NCBI GenBank assembly: GCA_910588425.1
Contig: CAJUPM010000002.1
Location: 71,642-135,641, forward strand
DNA length: 64,000 nt
Source: an uncultured Christensenellaceae bacterium
Lineage (GTDB): Bacteria; Bacillota; Clostridia; Christensenellales; Christensenellaceae
Direction of reading: 5' to 3'
The translations under genes and the position numbers were made by a program. The notes under the pieces are model-generated. The model was given only the letters and a program-made list of their open reading frames with translations. It had not been told where the DNA came from and did no database searches. Of the stretch, positions 1 to 9,936 are shown one piece after another (the first letter of the stretch is position 1; the number at the start of each line of letters is the position of its first letter).

Positions 1-13
1 AGAGGAAAATGGG

Positions 14-517
14 ATGACACTATACGAAAAGTGGCAGCAGCTGGCAGATATGCAGCAGACGCAGGAGGCGCAGCTGGCATATTGGCAGGAGTATTTTGCG
101 GCAGAGACAGAGAATTATAAGAAAATTCTCGCCGAGCCGGAAAAGGTCTTTGCAGGCAAGCTTTCGGAGCTGGCAGAGCAGTTCGGGATGACGCCCGAAG
201 TTTTCACCGGCTTTATGGACGGCATCAATGAGAGCCTGGTTTCCGGCTATGAAATTGCGGGGCTGGCAGAAGATACAGAGATCGAGCTGAAAGTGGATTT
301 CGAGAAGCTGTTCTATAATATGCTGGATGCCAAGGCAAAGTGGCTGTATACTCTGCCTGAGTGGGAAAGCGTTCTTTCCGAAGAGAAGCGCCGGGAGATC
401 ACAAAAGCATGGCGCAAATCTGGCCAGATCATCAACGAGAACAAGGTCGGCCGCAACGATCCATGCCCCTGCGGCAGCGGCAAAAAATATAAGAAGTGCT
501 GCGGCAGGAACCTCTAA
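14..517 (+). CDS. SEC-C motif protein
   Basis: A 167-residue, mostly helical, acidic protein that ends in a SEC-C zinc-binding motif (CPCGSGKKYKKCC, about residues 150-162). This is the tail found at the C-terminus of SecA and of many small stand-alone proteins. In SecA the motif binds zinc and contacts SecB or ribosomes; the role of stand-alone versions is mostly unknown. The ATG at 14 has an AGAGGAAA ribosome binding site just upstream. An earlier ATG at 8 stops after two codons. The rest of the protein (residues 1-145) resembles no domain I can name. A terminator follows directly, so it is the last gene of its transcript; what lies upstream is outside the window. Confidence 0.75.
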   Translation: MTLYEKWQQLADMQQTQEAQLAYWQEYFAAETENYKKILAEPEKVFAGKLSELAEQFGMTPEVFTGFMDGINESLVSGYEIAGLAEDTEIELKVDFEKLFYNMLDAKAKWLYTLPEWESVLSEEKRREITKAWRKSGQIINENKVGRNDPCPCGSGKKYKKCCGRNL

Positions 518-532
518 TCTGGCAGCCTAGAT

Positions 533-558
533 AAAAAACCGGCAACCGCCGGTTTTTT
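533..558 (+). terminator. Rho-independent terminator after SEC-C gene
   Basis: An 11-bp perfect stem (AAAAAACCGGC with GCCGGTTTTTT) around an AACC loop, ending in a T run. It separates the SEC-C gene from lepA. Confidence 0.9.
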
Positions 559-600
559 ATTTTGCGCTTCCCCATGGGTGCGGATTTTCCCGGGGCATTC

Positions 601-629
601 TTGCTTTTTTTGAGAAATTCCCATAAGAT
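601..629 (+). promoter_or_regulatory. Sigma-A-type promoter for lepA-hemW
   Basis: TTGCTT at 601-606 and TAAGAT at 624-629 with a 17-bp spacer, 26 bp before the lepA start. Confidence 0.55.
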
Positions 630-654
630 ATAGGAGAGCTATTTTGGAGGTAGT

Positions 655-2454
655 ATGAACAGGCAAGATACCATTCGCAATTTTTGCATTATCGCGCATA
701 TCGACCACGGCAAATCTACCTTGGCCGATCGCTTAATTGAAAAGACCAAAACAGTCTCCATGCGGGAGATGGAGGATCGGCTGCTGGATCAGATGGATTT
801 GGAGCGCGAGCGCGGCATCACCATCAAATCCCAGGCTGTGCGCATGTTCCACGAGAAAGACGGCATCGAATATACGTTTAATCTCATCGATACGCCCGGG
901 CATGTGGACTTCACGTATGAAGTCTCCCGCTCTCTGGCGGCCTGCGAAGGGGCGATCCTTGTGGTGGATGCCAGCCAGGGCATCGAGGCGCAGACGCTGG
1001 CAAACGTCTATCTGGCGCTGGATAACGATTTGGAGATTTTGCCTGTCATCAATAAAGTGGACTTGCCCTCGGCGCGGCCGGATGAAGTGGCGCAGGAAAT
1101 CGAGGATGTCATCGGGCTGGATTGCAGCTATGCGCCGCGCATCAGCGCGAAAACCGGCCTGAATATCGAGAGCGTTCTGGATGCGATCGTGGATTACCTG
1201 CCCCCGCCCAGGGGCGATTCCTCCGCGCCGCTGAAAGCGCTGATCTTCGATTCCTTTTATGATAACTATAAAGGCGCCATCAGTTTTGTGCGCGTCAAGG
1301 AGGGCAGCGTCAAAACTGGGGATATCATTCGGTTTATGGCCACGGAGAAGGAATACGACGTCACAGAAGTGGGCATTTTCACCCCTAGGCTTCTGCCCGC
1401 AGAAAGCCTGAAGGCGGGGGAAGTCGGCTATATTGCGGCAAGCGTCAAGACCATCAGCGATACGCGGGTGGGCGATACGGTAACGCTGGCGGCCCGGCCG
1501 GCCGCAGAGCCGCTGCCGGGGTATAAGAAAGTCTCCTCCATGGTCTATTGCGGCATCTACCCGGCCGACGGCGCCAGATACGATGATCTGAAGGATGCGC
1601 TGGAAAAACTGCATTTAAACGACGCCTCCTTAAGCTATGATCCGGAGACGTCCGTCGCCCTGGGCTTTGGCTTCCGCTGCGGATTTTTGGGGCTTTTGCA
1701 TATGGAGATCATTCAGGAGCGGCTGGAGCGGGAATTCGATCTCGATCTGGTAACCACGGCACCCAGCGTCAGCTATCACGTCGTTTTGACAAACGGCGAG
1801 ATGGTTGTGGTAGAAAACCCCACTAACCTGCCCGATCCCTCCACCATCGAGCATATGGAAGAGCCGATGGCCAAGGTATCCGTCATGACGCCGGATGAGT
1901 ATGTCGGCGCGGTGATGGATATTTGCCAGGAAAAGCGTGGAATTTTCAAAAATATGGAGTATATCGAGACGACCCGCGTCGTCCTGCACTATGAGATCCC
2001 GCTCAACGAGATCATCTATGATTTCTTCGATCAGCTCAAATCCCGCACGCGGGGATACGCCTCGCTGGATTATGAGCTCTGCGGCTACCAGAAGAGCGAG
2101 CTGGTCAAGCTGGATATTCTGCTGAACGGCGAGATGTGTGATGCGCTTTCGCTGATCGTGCATGCGGATAGGGCCTATGCCCGGGGCAGGATGATCGCCG
2201 AAAAGCTCAAGGAAGTCATCCCGCGGCAGATGTTTGAAGTGCCCATTCAGGCGGCCATCGGCGGCAAGGTCATCGCGCGCGAGACGGTCAAGGCCATGCG
2301 CAAGGATGTTTTGGCAAAATGCTATGGCGGCGATATTTCCCGCAAGAAAAAACTGCTAGAAAAGCAGAAGGAAGGAAAAAAACGCATGCGGCAGGTGGGG
2401 AGCGTAGAAGTCCCCTCCGAGGCGTTTATGAGCGTTTTGAAGCTGGATTCGTGA
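655..2454 (+). CDS. lepA: Elongation factor 4 (LepA), ribosome back-translocase GTPase
   Basis: A full-length 599-residue LepA/EF4, a translational GTPase that remodels stalled or post-translocation ribosomes and helps 30S assembly. The G1 motif AHIDHGKST lies near residues 14-22, G3 DTPGH near 79, and G4 NKVD near 132. The family-specific C-terminal domain is present, including the KAMRKDVLAKCYGGD and RKKKLLEKQKEGKKRM segments. The start is clear: ATG after TTGGAGGTAG. Its stop overlaps the GTG of hemW (GTGA), and lepA-hemW is a classic Bacillota pair that often precedes hrcA, as it does here. Confidence 0.97.
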   Translation: MNRQDTIRNFCIIAHIDHGKSTLADRLIEKTKTVSMREMEDRLLDQMDLERERGITIKSQAVRMFHEKDGIEYTFNLIDTPGHVDFTYEVSRSLAACEGAILVVDASQGIEAQTLANVYLALDNDLEILPVINKVDLPSARPDEVAQEIEDVIGLDCSYAPRISAKTGLNIESVLDAIVDYLPPPRGDSSAPLKALIFDSFYDNYKGAISFVRVKEGSVKTGDIIRFMATEKEYDVTEVGIFTPRLLPAESLKAGEVGYIAASVKTISDTRVGDTVTLAARPAAEPLPGYKKVSSMVYCGIYPADGARYDDLKDALEKLHLNDASLSYDPETSVALGFGFRCGFLGLLHMEIIQERLEREFDLDLVTTAPSVSYHVVLTNGEMVVVENPTNLPDPSTIEHMEEPMAKVSVMTPDEYVGAVMDICQEKRGIFKNMEYIETTRVVLHYEIPLNEIIYDFFDQLKSRTRGYASLDYELCGYQKSELVKLDILLNGEMCDALSLIVHADRAYARGRMIAEKLKEVIPRQMFEVPIQAAIGGKVIARETVKAMRKDVLAKCYGGDISRKKKLLEKQKEGKKRMRQVGSVEVPSEAFMSVLKLDS

Positions 2455-3533
2455 GCAGAGGGCTTTATATTCATATCCCATATTGCCAGCGCAAATGCGG
2501 CTACTGCGATTTTGTTTCCTACCCTGGAAAAGAGAGCACGATGCCGGAGTATGTGCAGGCCGTGATTCGGGAGGCAGCGTTTTACCAGGGCGAGTGCGTA
2601 GATACCGTCTTTATCGGCGGGGGGACGCCATCGTATCTGCCGGATGGGGCGATAGAACAGCTGCTGGATGGCGTGCGCAGGAGCATCGAGATTGCGCCTG
2701 AGGCCGAAATTTCCATCGAGGCCAACCCCAATTCCTTTTCCAGGCAAAAGGCGGCGGAATATCAGTGGGCAGGGATCAACCGCCTTTCCCTGGGCCTTCA
2801 GGCGGTGCAGGATGCGCTTTTGGCATCGATTGGCCGCCTGCATACCTACGATGATTTTCTGCGCGCGCTGGATGCGGCGTGCGAGGCAGGGTTTGCCAAT
2901 ATCAACGCAGATCTCATGTATTCGCTGCCCGGCCAAAGTGTGGAGCAGGCGAGGGAGAGCGCAAAGGCGCTTTGCGCACTGCCCGTCACGCATGTCTCGG
3001 CCTATGCCCTAAAGCTGGAAAAAGGCGTTCCCATGTATGGCATGCCCCAGCCGGACGAAGAGACGGATCGGGCCATGTTTTACGCTATCAAGGAAACTTT
3101 GGAGGCGGCGGGGTTTGCCCGCTATGAGATCTCCAATTTCGCAAAAAAAGGCTATGAATGCCGGCACAATTTGAAATACTGGCGTGTTTGGGAGTATATT
3201 GGCCTGGGCGCCTCGGCGCACTCCTTTTATCAGGGCGAGCGCTTTTCCAACGATGATGGCCTGGGGCGGTATCTGGCTGCACTGGGGCGGGGAAAGCGGG
3301 CGGAGATCTCCCGCCTCAAGGCGGATTTGCCCTTTGAGCGCATCATGCTCAAAACCCGCCTGCTGGAGGGTATGCCGGCGGAGGAGCTTCCAAAGAGCGA
3401 TGGGATGCGCAGATCTCTTGCCAAGCTGCAAAAGCTCGGCCTGTGCGAGCTGGGCGAGCGGCTTGTTCTGACGGAAAAAGGGCTGGACTTGCAGGATGGC
3501 GTTGTGCTGGAACTCATCGAAAATCTGGTATAG
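2451..3533 (+). CDS. hemW: Radical SAM heme chaperone HemW-like protein
   Basis: A 360-residue radical SAM protein with the 4Fe-4S motif CQRKCGYC about ten residues from the start, a GGGTPS motif near 55, and the C-terminal HemN-like wHTH domain. Proteins of this type were long called oxygen-independent coproporphyrinogen III oxidase, but HemW members are heme-binding chaperones lacking oxidase activity. I chose GTG 2451 because it overlaps the lepA stop and places the conserved RGLYIHIPYC at the N-terminus. The frame stays open upstream to 2319 inside lepA, but that extension is lepA shadow. Translational coupling to lepA is likely. Confidence 0.9.
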   Translation: MSRGLYIHIPYCQRKCGYCDFVSYPGKESTMPEYVQAVIREAAFYQGECVDTVFIGGGTPSYLPDGAIEQLLDGVRRSIEIAPEAEISIEANPNSFSRQKAAEYQWAGINRLSLGLQAVQDALLASIGRLHTYDDFLRALDAACEAGFANINADLMYSLPGQSVEQARESAKALCALPVTHVSAYALKLEKGVPMYGMPQPDEETDRAMFYAIKETLEAAGFARYEISNFAKKGYECRHNLKYWRVWEYIGLGASAHSFYQGERFSNDDGLGRYLAALGRGKRAEISRLKADLPFERIMLKTRLLEGMPAEELPKSDGMRRSLAKLQKLGLCELGERLVLTEKGLDLQDGVVLELIENLV

Positions 3534-3540
3534 CAAGCCG

Positions 3541-3578
3541 AAAAAGGCGCGGCCCAAAGGGGGCTGCGCCTTTCTTTG
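3541..3578 (+). terminator. Terminator after hemW
   Basis: A long GC-rich stem (AAAGGCGC-GGCCC pairing with GGGCT-GCGCCTTT) followed by TTTCTTT. Confidence 0.8.
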
Positions 3579-3604
3579 TTCAATAATTCGTAACAAATAG
3601 CCTA

Positions 3605-3633
3605 TTGACTAAAAAGGGAAATAGTGCTATTTT
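3605..3633 (+). promoter_or_regulatory. Sigma-A promoter of the hrcA operon
   Basis: TTGACT (3605-3610), 17-bp spacer, TATTTT (3628-3633) with an extended TGC just before the -10. The predicted transcription start lies a few bases before the CIRCE operator. Confidence 0.7.
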
Positions 3634-3645
3634 TTATAGTAGTGA

Positions 3646-3672
3646 TTAGCACTCGACTAAGTTGAGTGCTAA
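3646..3672 (+). promoter_or_regulatory. CIRCE operator (HrcA binding site)
   Basis: A perfect match to the CIRCE consensus: TTAGCACTC, 9-bp spacer, GAGTGCTAA. It lies between the promoter and hrcA, so HrcA should repress the whole operon and heat shock should relieve it. Confidence 0.97.
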
Positions 3673-3695
3673 CAAACCAAAAGGAGGGCGGAGAT

Positions 3696-4742
3696 ATGGC
3701 GATAACCGAACGTCAAATGATGATTCTAAAAGCGATCATCGATGATTATATTGCTACGGGCATCCCGGTTGGATCCCGCACGCTTTCCAAACGGGAGGAT
3801 ATGAACATCTCCTCCGCGACGATCCGCAATGAAATGGCAGATCTGGAAGAGGGGGGATACCTGGAGCAGCCGCATACCTCCGCTGGGCGCATGCCTTCGG
3901 ATAAGGCGTATCGGCTCTATGTGGATACGCTGATGAAGGTTTCCCGCTTAAACCAGGGCGAGATCGCCTTTATCCGCGGATACCTGAACCAGAAGATGGG
4001 GCAGATGGGCGGCGTCATCGAGGCCACGGCAAAAGTGCTTTCGGAGATGACCAATCTCACCAGCCTGGTGCTTGCCCCGCAGCTCTCGCAAATCGAGATT
4101 CGGCGCATCCAGATCGTCAAGCTGAGTGGGCATAAGGCTCTGCTCATTTTCGTGTTCAACACGGGCATGGTGCGGGATATGGTGATCCATGTGCCCGAGG
4201 AGATGGATCCTTACGAGCTGGAAACGCTCTCGAATTTTCTGACGGATAAAGTGAGCAACCGGCGCTTTGCAGATGCCGTTTCGGCAGTGAGGGAGGCGGC
4301 GGTGGGCGACATCGAGGCGCACCGGGCTTTTATGGAAAGCATGCTGGATGCCGTGCAGGCCAACATCCGGCCGGAGGCTGGAAAGGAAGTTGTGCTGGGG
4401 GGAGCGAAAAATATCTTCAACCACCCGGAATACCAGGATGTGGATAAGGCGAAAAATTTTCTGACGCTTTTGGAGACCAAAGATGCGCTCTATGATATGC
4501 TTTCCCGCTCGACGGATATGGAATTTACCATCCGCATCGGCAGGGAAAACGAGCTGGATGAGCTGAGGGATATGAGCATCGTTACGGCGACTTACCGCAT
4601 GGGCGATCAGAAGCTGGGGTCCTTTGGTGTCATCGGGCCGACGCGCATGAACTATGCGAAAATTATCTCGGTACTGCGGTGCGTGAGCGCCAGCATGAAC
4701 GAGATTTTGCAATATTATCTTGCGGATGACAAACAATACTGA
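3696..4742 (+). CDS. hrcA: Heat-inducible transcription repressor HrcA
   Basis: A 348-residue HrcA: an N-terminal winged helix (TERQMMILKAIIDDYIATGIPVGSRTLS region), the conserved SSATIRNEMADLE and HTSAGRMPSDKAYR motifs, then the GAF-like dimer domain ending in MNEILQYYL. It represses its own operon through the CIRCE site just upstream and senses free GroE or unfolded protein load. The start is ATG 3696 behind AAGGAGGGCG; the frame is open from 3666, but that stretch lies in the operator. It is first gene of hrcA-grpE-dnaK-dnaJ, the standard Bacillota order. Confidence 0.97.
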   Translation: MAITERQMMILKAIIDDYIATGIPVGSRTLSKREDMNISSATIRNEMADLEEGGYLEQPHTSAGRMPSDKAYRLYVDTLMKVSRLNQGEIAFIRGYLNQKMGQMGGVIEATAKVLSEMTNLTSLVLAPQLSQIEIRRIQIVKLSGHKALLIFVFNTGMVRDMVIHVPEEMDPYELETLSNFLTDKVSNRRFADAVSAVREAAVGDIEAHRAFMESMLDAVQANIRPEAGKEVVLGGAKNIFNHPEYQDVDKAKNFLTLLETKDALYDMLSRSTDMEFTIRIGRENELDELRDMSIVTATYRMGDQKLGSFGVIGPTRMNYAKIISVLRCVSASMNEILQYYLADDKQY

Positions 4743-4754
4743 CAGGAGAGAGAA

Positions 4755-5321
4755 ATGGCAAAAAGCAAGCAGGAGCAGCAGGAAGAGAAGGTAAAAGAGC
4801 AGCTCCAGGAGGAAACACAGAATCAGAAGAGCGAGCCCGAAAAGAAGCCCGCCAAGGAAAAGGGTAAAAAAGTCGATTTGGAGAAAGAAAAACTGCAAAA
4901 AGAGCGGGATGAGTATCTCTCGCTGCTGCAGCGCGAGCGGGCGGATTTTGAGAACTACAAGCGGCGCAACCAGACGGCGGTTTCAGAGGCATATCAAAAC
5001 GCGATGCTGGATGCCGCGGCAAAGTTCCTACCGCTGGCGGATAACATGGAATACGCCCTCAAAGCGGCAGGCGAAGAAGATTCGCCTATAAAGCAGGGCG
5101 TGGAGCTGATCCAAAAACAGCTGGGCGAGATTTTCGCATCCCTTGGCATCGAGGAGATCGAGGCTCAGGGCCAGCAGTTCGACCCGAATTTCCATAACGC
5201 CGTCATGCAGGCGGAGCCGGAGGAAGGCGAGGAAAGCGGGCTGATCAAAGAAGTGCTCATGCGCGGCTACCGGGCCGGGGAGCGTATCCTGCGGCACAGC
5301 ATGGTGAAAGTAGTAAAATAA
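4755..5321 (+). CDS. grpE: DnaK nucleotide exchange factor GrpE
   Basis: 188 residues. A strongly charged Lys/Glu-rich N-terminal tail (about residues 1-50) leads into the long dimerising helix and the C-terminal beta domain, with DFENYKRRNQ and the GYRAGERILRHSMVKV signature. GrpE swaps ADP for ATP on DnaK and acts as a thermosensor. It sits 12 bp after hrcA behind a GGAGAG site and is co-transcribed with dnaK. Confidence 0.96.
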   Translation: MAKSKQEQQEEKVKEQLQEETQNQKSEPEKKPAKEKGKKVDLEKEKLQKERDEYLSLLQRERADFENYKRRNQTAVSEAYQNAMLDAAAKFLPLADNMEYALKAAGEEDSPIKQGVELIQKQLGEIFASLGIEEIEAQGQQFDPNFHNAVMQAEPEEGEESGLIKEVLMRGYRAGERILRHSMVKVVK

Positions 5322-5351
5322 GAATTTGAATATTTAGGAGGATATCGTATT

Positions 5352-7193
<1,842 letters not shown>

Positions 7194-7212
7194 GAAAAAG
7201 GCCGAAACGGAA

Positions 7213-7243
7213 GGGAAGGCGGGTGAAAGCTCCCGGCCTTCCT
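7213..7243 (+). other. Hairpin between dnaK and dnaJ
   Basis: A stable stem (GGGAAGGC with GCCTTCCT plus an inner GGG/CCC) in the 77-bp gap between dnaK and dnaJ, followed by only TTTC rather than a full T run. It may be a partial terminator or an mRNA stability element that lowers dnaJ output relative to dnaK. Confidence 0.5.
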
Positions 7244-7270
7244 TTCTGCGGTTAAAAAGAGGAAACGAAT

Positions 7271-8383
7271 TTGGCAAATAAGGATTACTACGAAACGCTG
7301 GGCGTAGACAAGAGCGCCAGCGCAGAGGAAATCAAAAAGGCCTATCGCCAGCTCGCCAAAAAGTATCACCCGGATCTCAATAAAGACGATGAGAGCGCCG
7401 CCCAGAAGTTCAAAGAGGTGAACGAGGCATACCAGGTGCTTTCAGACGATCAAAAGCGCGCGCAGTACGATCAGTTCGGCTCGGCGGCGTTTGACGGGAG
7501 CGCGGGCGGTGGCTATGGAGGCTATGGCGGCGGATTTAGCGGCGGCGGGTTCGGCGGCTTTGGAGATATTTTCGAGAGCTTCTTTGGCGGCGGCTCTACG
7601 GCCAGAAGGAACGGGCCAGCCCGCGGGAGCGATGTGGAAGCCACGCTGCGCATCACCTTTGAAGAAGCGGCCTTTGGCGTGAAAAAAGAAGTGAACATCG
7701 GGCGCAGAGAGGCCTGCGAGCATTGCCATGGAACGGGCGCCAAGCCGGGCAGCAGCGTCAAAACCTGTCCCACCTGCGGCGGCAGCGGCCAGGTGCGCCA
7801 ACAGCAGAACAGCATGTTTGGCAGCTTTATGAATATCACAACCTGCCCGAATTGCCGCGGCCAGGGCAAGATTATCGAGGATCCCTGCGAAGTCTGCCGG
7901 GGCAGCGGGCATGTACAGCAGAACCGGAAGATCAGCATCAATATCCCGGCCGGCATCGACAACGGCCAGGTCATCACGCTTTCCGGCCAGGGAGACGCCG
8001 GGGAAAAGGGCGGCCCGGCGGGCGATCTGCTCGTCTATATTCAGGTGCGGCCGCACAAAACCTTTAGGCGGGAAGGGGTCAACCTCTATATGGAAATGCC
8101 CATCAGCTTTGGCCAGGCGGCGCTGGGCTGTGAGCTGGAGGTGCCCACGCTGGACGGCAAGGTGAAATACAGCATTCCGGCAGGCACGCAGACCGGGACG
8201 ACCTTCCGCCTGCGCGGAAAGGGCATCAAGTATCTGCGGCAGGATCTATACGGCGATCTGTTCGTCAAGATGAACGTGCAGATCCCGCGCAGGCTGACGG
8301 AACAGCAAAAACAGCTGATCATGGAGCTGGAAAATATCGATGCCCAGAGCATCCCCAAAAAGAAAAAGCTGTTTAAAAAATAG
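7271..8383 (+). CDS. dnaJ: Co-chaperone DnaJ (Hsp40)
   Basis: A 370-residue type I DnaJ: J domain with HPD (residues 33-35 region, KKYHPDLNKD), a Gly/Phe-rich linker (GGYGGYGGGFSGGGFGG region), a zinc domain with four CxxCxGxG-type repeats, and two C-terminal beta domains. It delivers clients to DnaK and stimulates its ATPase. The start codon is TTG at 7271 behind AAAGAGGAAACG; no ATG exists near it, and MANKDYYETLG from the TTG matches the family N-terminus. Confidence 0.97.
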   Translation: MANKDYYETLGVDKSASAEEIKKAYRQLAKKYHPDLNKDDESAAQKFKEVNEAYQVLSDDQKRAQYDQFGSAAFDGSAGGGYGGYGGGFSGGGFGGFGDIFESFFGGGSTARRNGPARGSDVEATLRITFEEAAFGVKKEVNIGRREACEHCHGTGAKPGSSVKTCPTCGGSGQVRQQQNSMFGSFMNITTCPNCRGQGKIIEDPCEVCRGSGHVQQNRKISINIPAGIDNGQVITLSGQGDAGEKGGPAGDLLVYIQVRPHKTFRREGVNLYMEMPISFGQAALGCELEVPTLDGKVKYSIPAGTQTGTTFRLRGKGIKYLRQDLYGDLFVKMNVQIPRRLTEQQKQLIMELENIDAQSIPKKKKLFKK

Positions 8384-8396
8384 CAAACTGCAAAAA

Positions 8397-8431
8397 TGCG
8401 GCGGTATCCCTCAAAGACCGCCGCACTTTTT
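8397..8431 (+). terminator. Terminator of the hrcA-dnaJ operon
   Basis: A 9-bp perfect stem TGCGGCGGT/ACCGCCGCA followed by CTTTTTAT. Confidence 0.9.
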
Positions 8432-8455
8432 ATGCAAATATCTCCCGCGCAATGT

Positions 8456-8483
8456 TTGAATTTTTCTGGAAAAAAGGTATAAT
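8456..8483 (+). promoter_or_regulatory. Promoter of the nadE-pncA fusion gene
   Basis: TTGAAT (8456-8461), 16-bp spacer, perfect TATAAT (8478-8483). The transcription start falls about 35 bp before the start codon. Confidence 0.65.
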
Positions 8484-8523
8484 AACTAGTAGTATAAGCG
8501 ATGCGCGGTTAGGAGATGACGTT

Positions 8524-9921
8524 ATGAAAATGAAGCAGAGAGAAATTCTAAATGCACTTGCGCTGGATTTTGCGAGAGATCACCAGTCTCAGGAGGAGTA
8601 CCTCAACGCTAAAATCGAGGAGATCAAGTGCGCAACCAAGGAATATCTCATGAGCACTGGCATGAAGGGCTTTATGCTGGGGCTTTCGGGCGGCATCGAC
8701 AGCTATGTCTCGGCGGCGCTTGTGGCAGATGCCGTGCGCGATATCAGCGGCCTGGTGCATCTGCTGATTTTGCCCAACGGCGAGCAGAAGGATATCGGCG
8801 ACGCGCTGGAGTGTGCGGATGCCCTGACCCAGCGCTTTTCCAACATCACCTGCGAGACCATCAATATCCGCCCGATGTACGACGGCCTTTTGGAGAGCAT
8901 AGCTCCAAGCTGCATTCGGGAGCAGGCAGATTCTTATTTCCTCGGAAACTCTCAGCCCAGGCTGCGCATGGTTTGCCAGTATGCGCTGGGCAAGGGGCTG
9001 CTTGTAGTCGGGACGGACCATGCCACAGAAAACATCACCGGGTATTTTACCAAATACGGCGACGGCGGCAGCGATTATAACCCGATGGACGGCCTGATTA
9101 AGCCGGATATCTACGCCATTGCCGCGCAGTACGGCGCGCCCGAGTGCGTCATGAAAAAAGCACCGGCCGCCGGGCTTGGCATCTCCAATTCGGATGAGGA
9201 AGAGCTGGGCTTTACCTATGAGCAGCTTTCCCAGTATCTCCGGGGCAACCTGGTGGAAAAGGATACCATGGCGCGCATCGTCTCGCTGTATGAAAAATCC
9301 GAGCATAAGCGGCATTTGCAGGCTTCGCCCATGAACCTTTGGTGGAAGCAGAAGAAGGAAGATGCCAGCTTTATCGTCGTGGATATGATCCATGCCTTTA
9401 CGGATGGCAGCATGGCCTGCCAGAATGCCGAGGCCGCAGTCAAAAACACCGTTTCCTATCTGAACCAGCACCCCGAGCACCGGGTGCTTTATGTGCGCGA
9501 CTATCACCCGGAGGATCACTGCTCTTTCCAGGAGCAGGGCGGCCCCTGGCCGCAGCACGCCGTTGCCGGCACAAAGGAGAGCCAGGTGGAAGAGGCGTTC
9601 TATACGGAGCTGAATAAGACCATCAACACGCCTCTGGAGCGCTATAATGTGTTCAACAAGGGGAGCAACCCGCTGGAAGAGGAATACTCTGGCTTTAACG
9701 CGCAAAACGAGCAGTACGGTGCGCTCAAGTATAACCTGACGCGCAAAGTGATCGTGAGCGGCATCGCCACGGAATACTGCGTGAAGAACACCGTCATGGA
9801 TCTGCTGAAAAACGGGTTTGAAGTCGCCGTCCTGAAAGATGGCCTGGCCTACCTGGAAGCGCAGGGGCATGAAGAGGCGCTGGCCGAAATGCGGGCAATG
9901 GGCGCCCAGATTATCGAATAA
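8524..9921 (+). CDS. NAD synthetase-nicotinamidase fusion protein
   Basis: A 465-residue two-domain protein. Residues 1 to about 275 are an ammonia-dependent NAD synthetase: PP-loop SGGIDS at 55-60, GTDHATENITGYFTKYGDGG, and KKAPAAGL. Residues about 283-465 are an isochorismatase-fold nicotinamidase. This half has the catalytic triad Asp287 (VVDMIHAF), Lys379 and Cys419 (SGIATEYCVKN), and metal ligands in VRDYHPEDH and WPQH (Trp342-His345). The triad spacing of 92 and 40 residues is close to known PncA enzymes. The first domain forms NAD from deamido-NAD and NH3; the second deamidates nicotinamide and releases NH3. Start ATG 8524 follows TTAGGAG; the frame is open from 8452, but that part carries the promoter. 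The DeoR gene lies 15 bp downstream. Confidence 0.9.
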   Translation: MKMKQREILNALALDFARDHQSQEEYLNAKIEEIKCATKEYLMSTGMKGFMLGLSGGIDSYVSAALVADAVRDISGLVHLLILPNGEQKDIGDALECADALTQRFSNITCETINIRPMYDGLLESIAPSCIREQADSYFLGNSQPRLRMVCQYALGKGLLVVGTDHATENITGYFTKYGDGGSDYNPMDGLIKPDIYAIAAQYGAPECVMKKAPAAGLGISNSDEEELGFTYEQLSQYLRGNLVEKDTMARIVSLYEKSEHKRHLQASPMNLWWKQKKEDASFIVVDMIHAFTDGSMACQNAEAAVKNTVSYLNQHPEHRVLYVRDYHPEDHCSFQEQGGPWPQHAVAGTKESQVEEAFYTELNKTINTPLERYNVFNKGSNPLEEEYSGFNAQNEQYGALKYNLTRKVIVSGIATEYCVKNTVMDLLKNGFEVAVLKDGLAYLEAQGHEEALAEMRAMGAQIIE

Positions 9922-9936
9922 GACGGAGGAACTATT

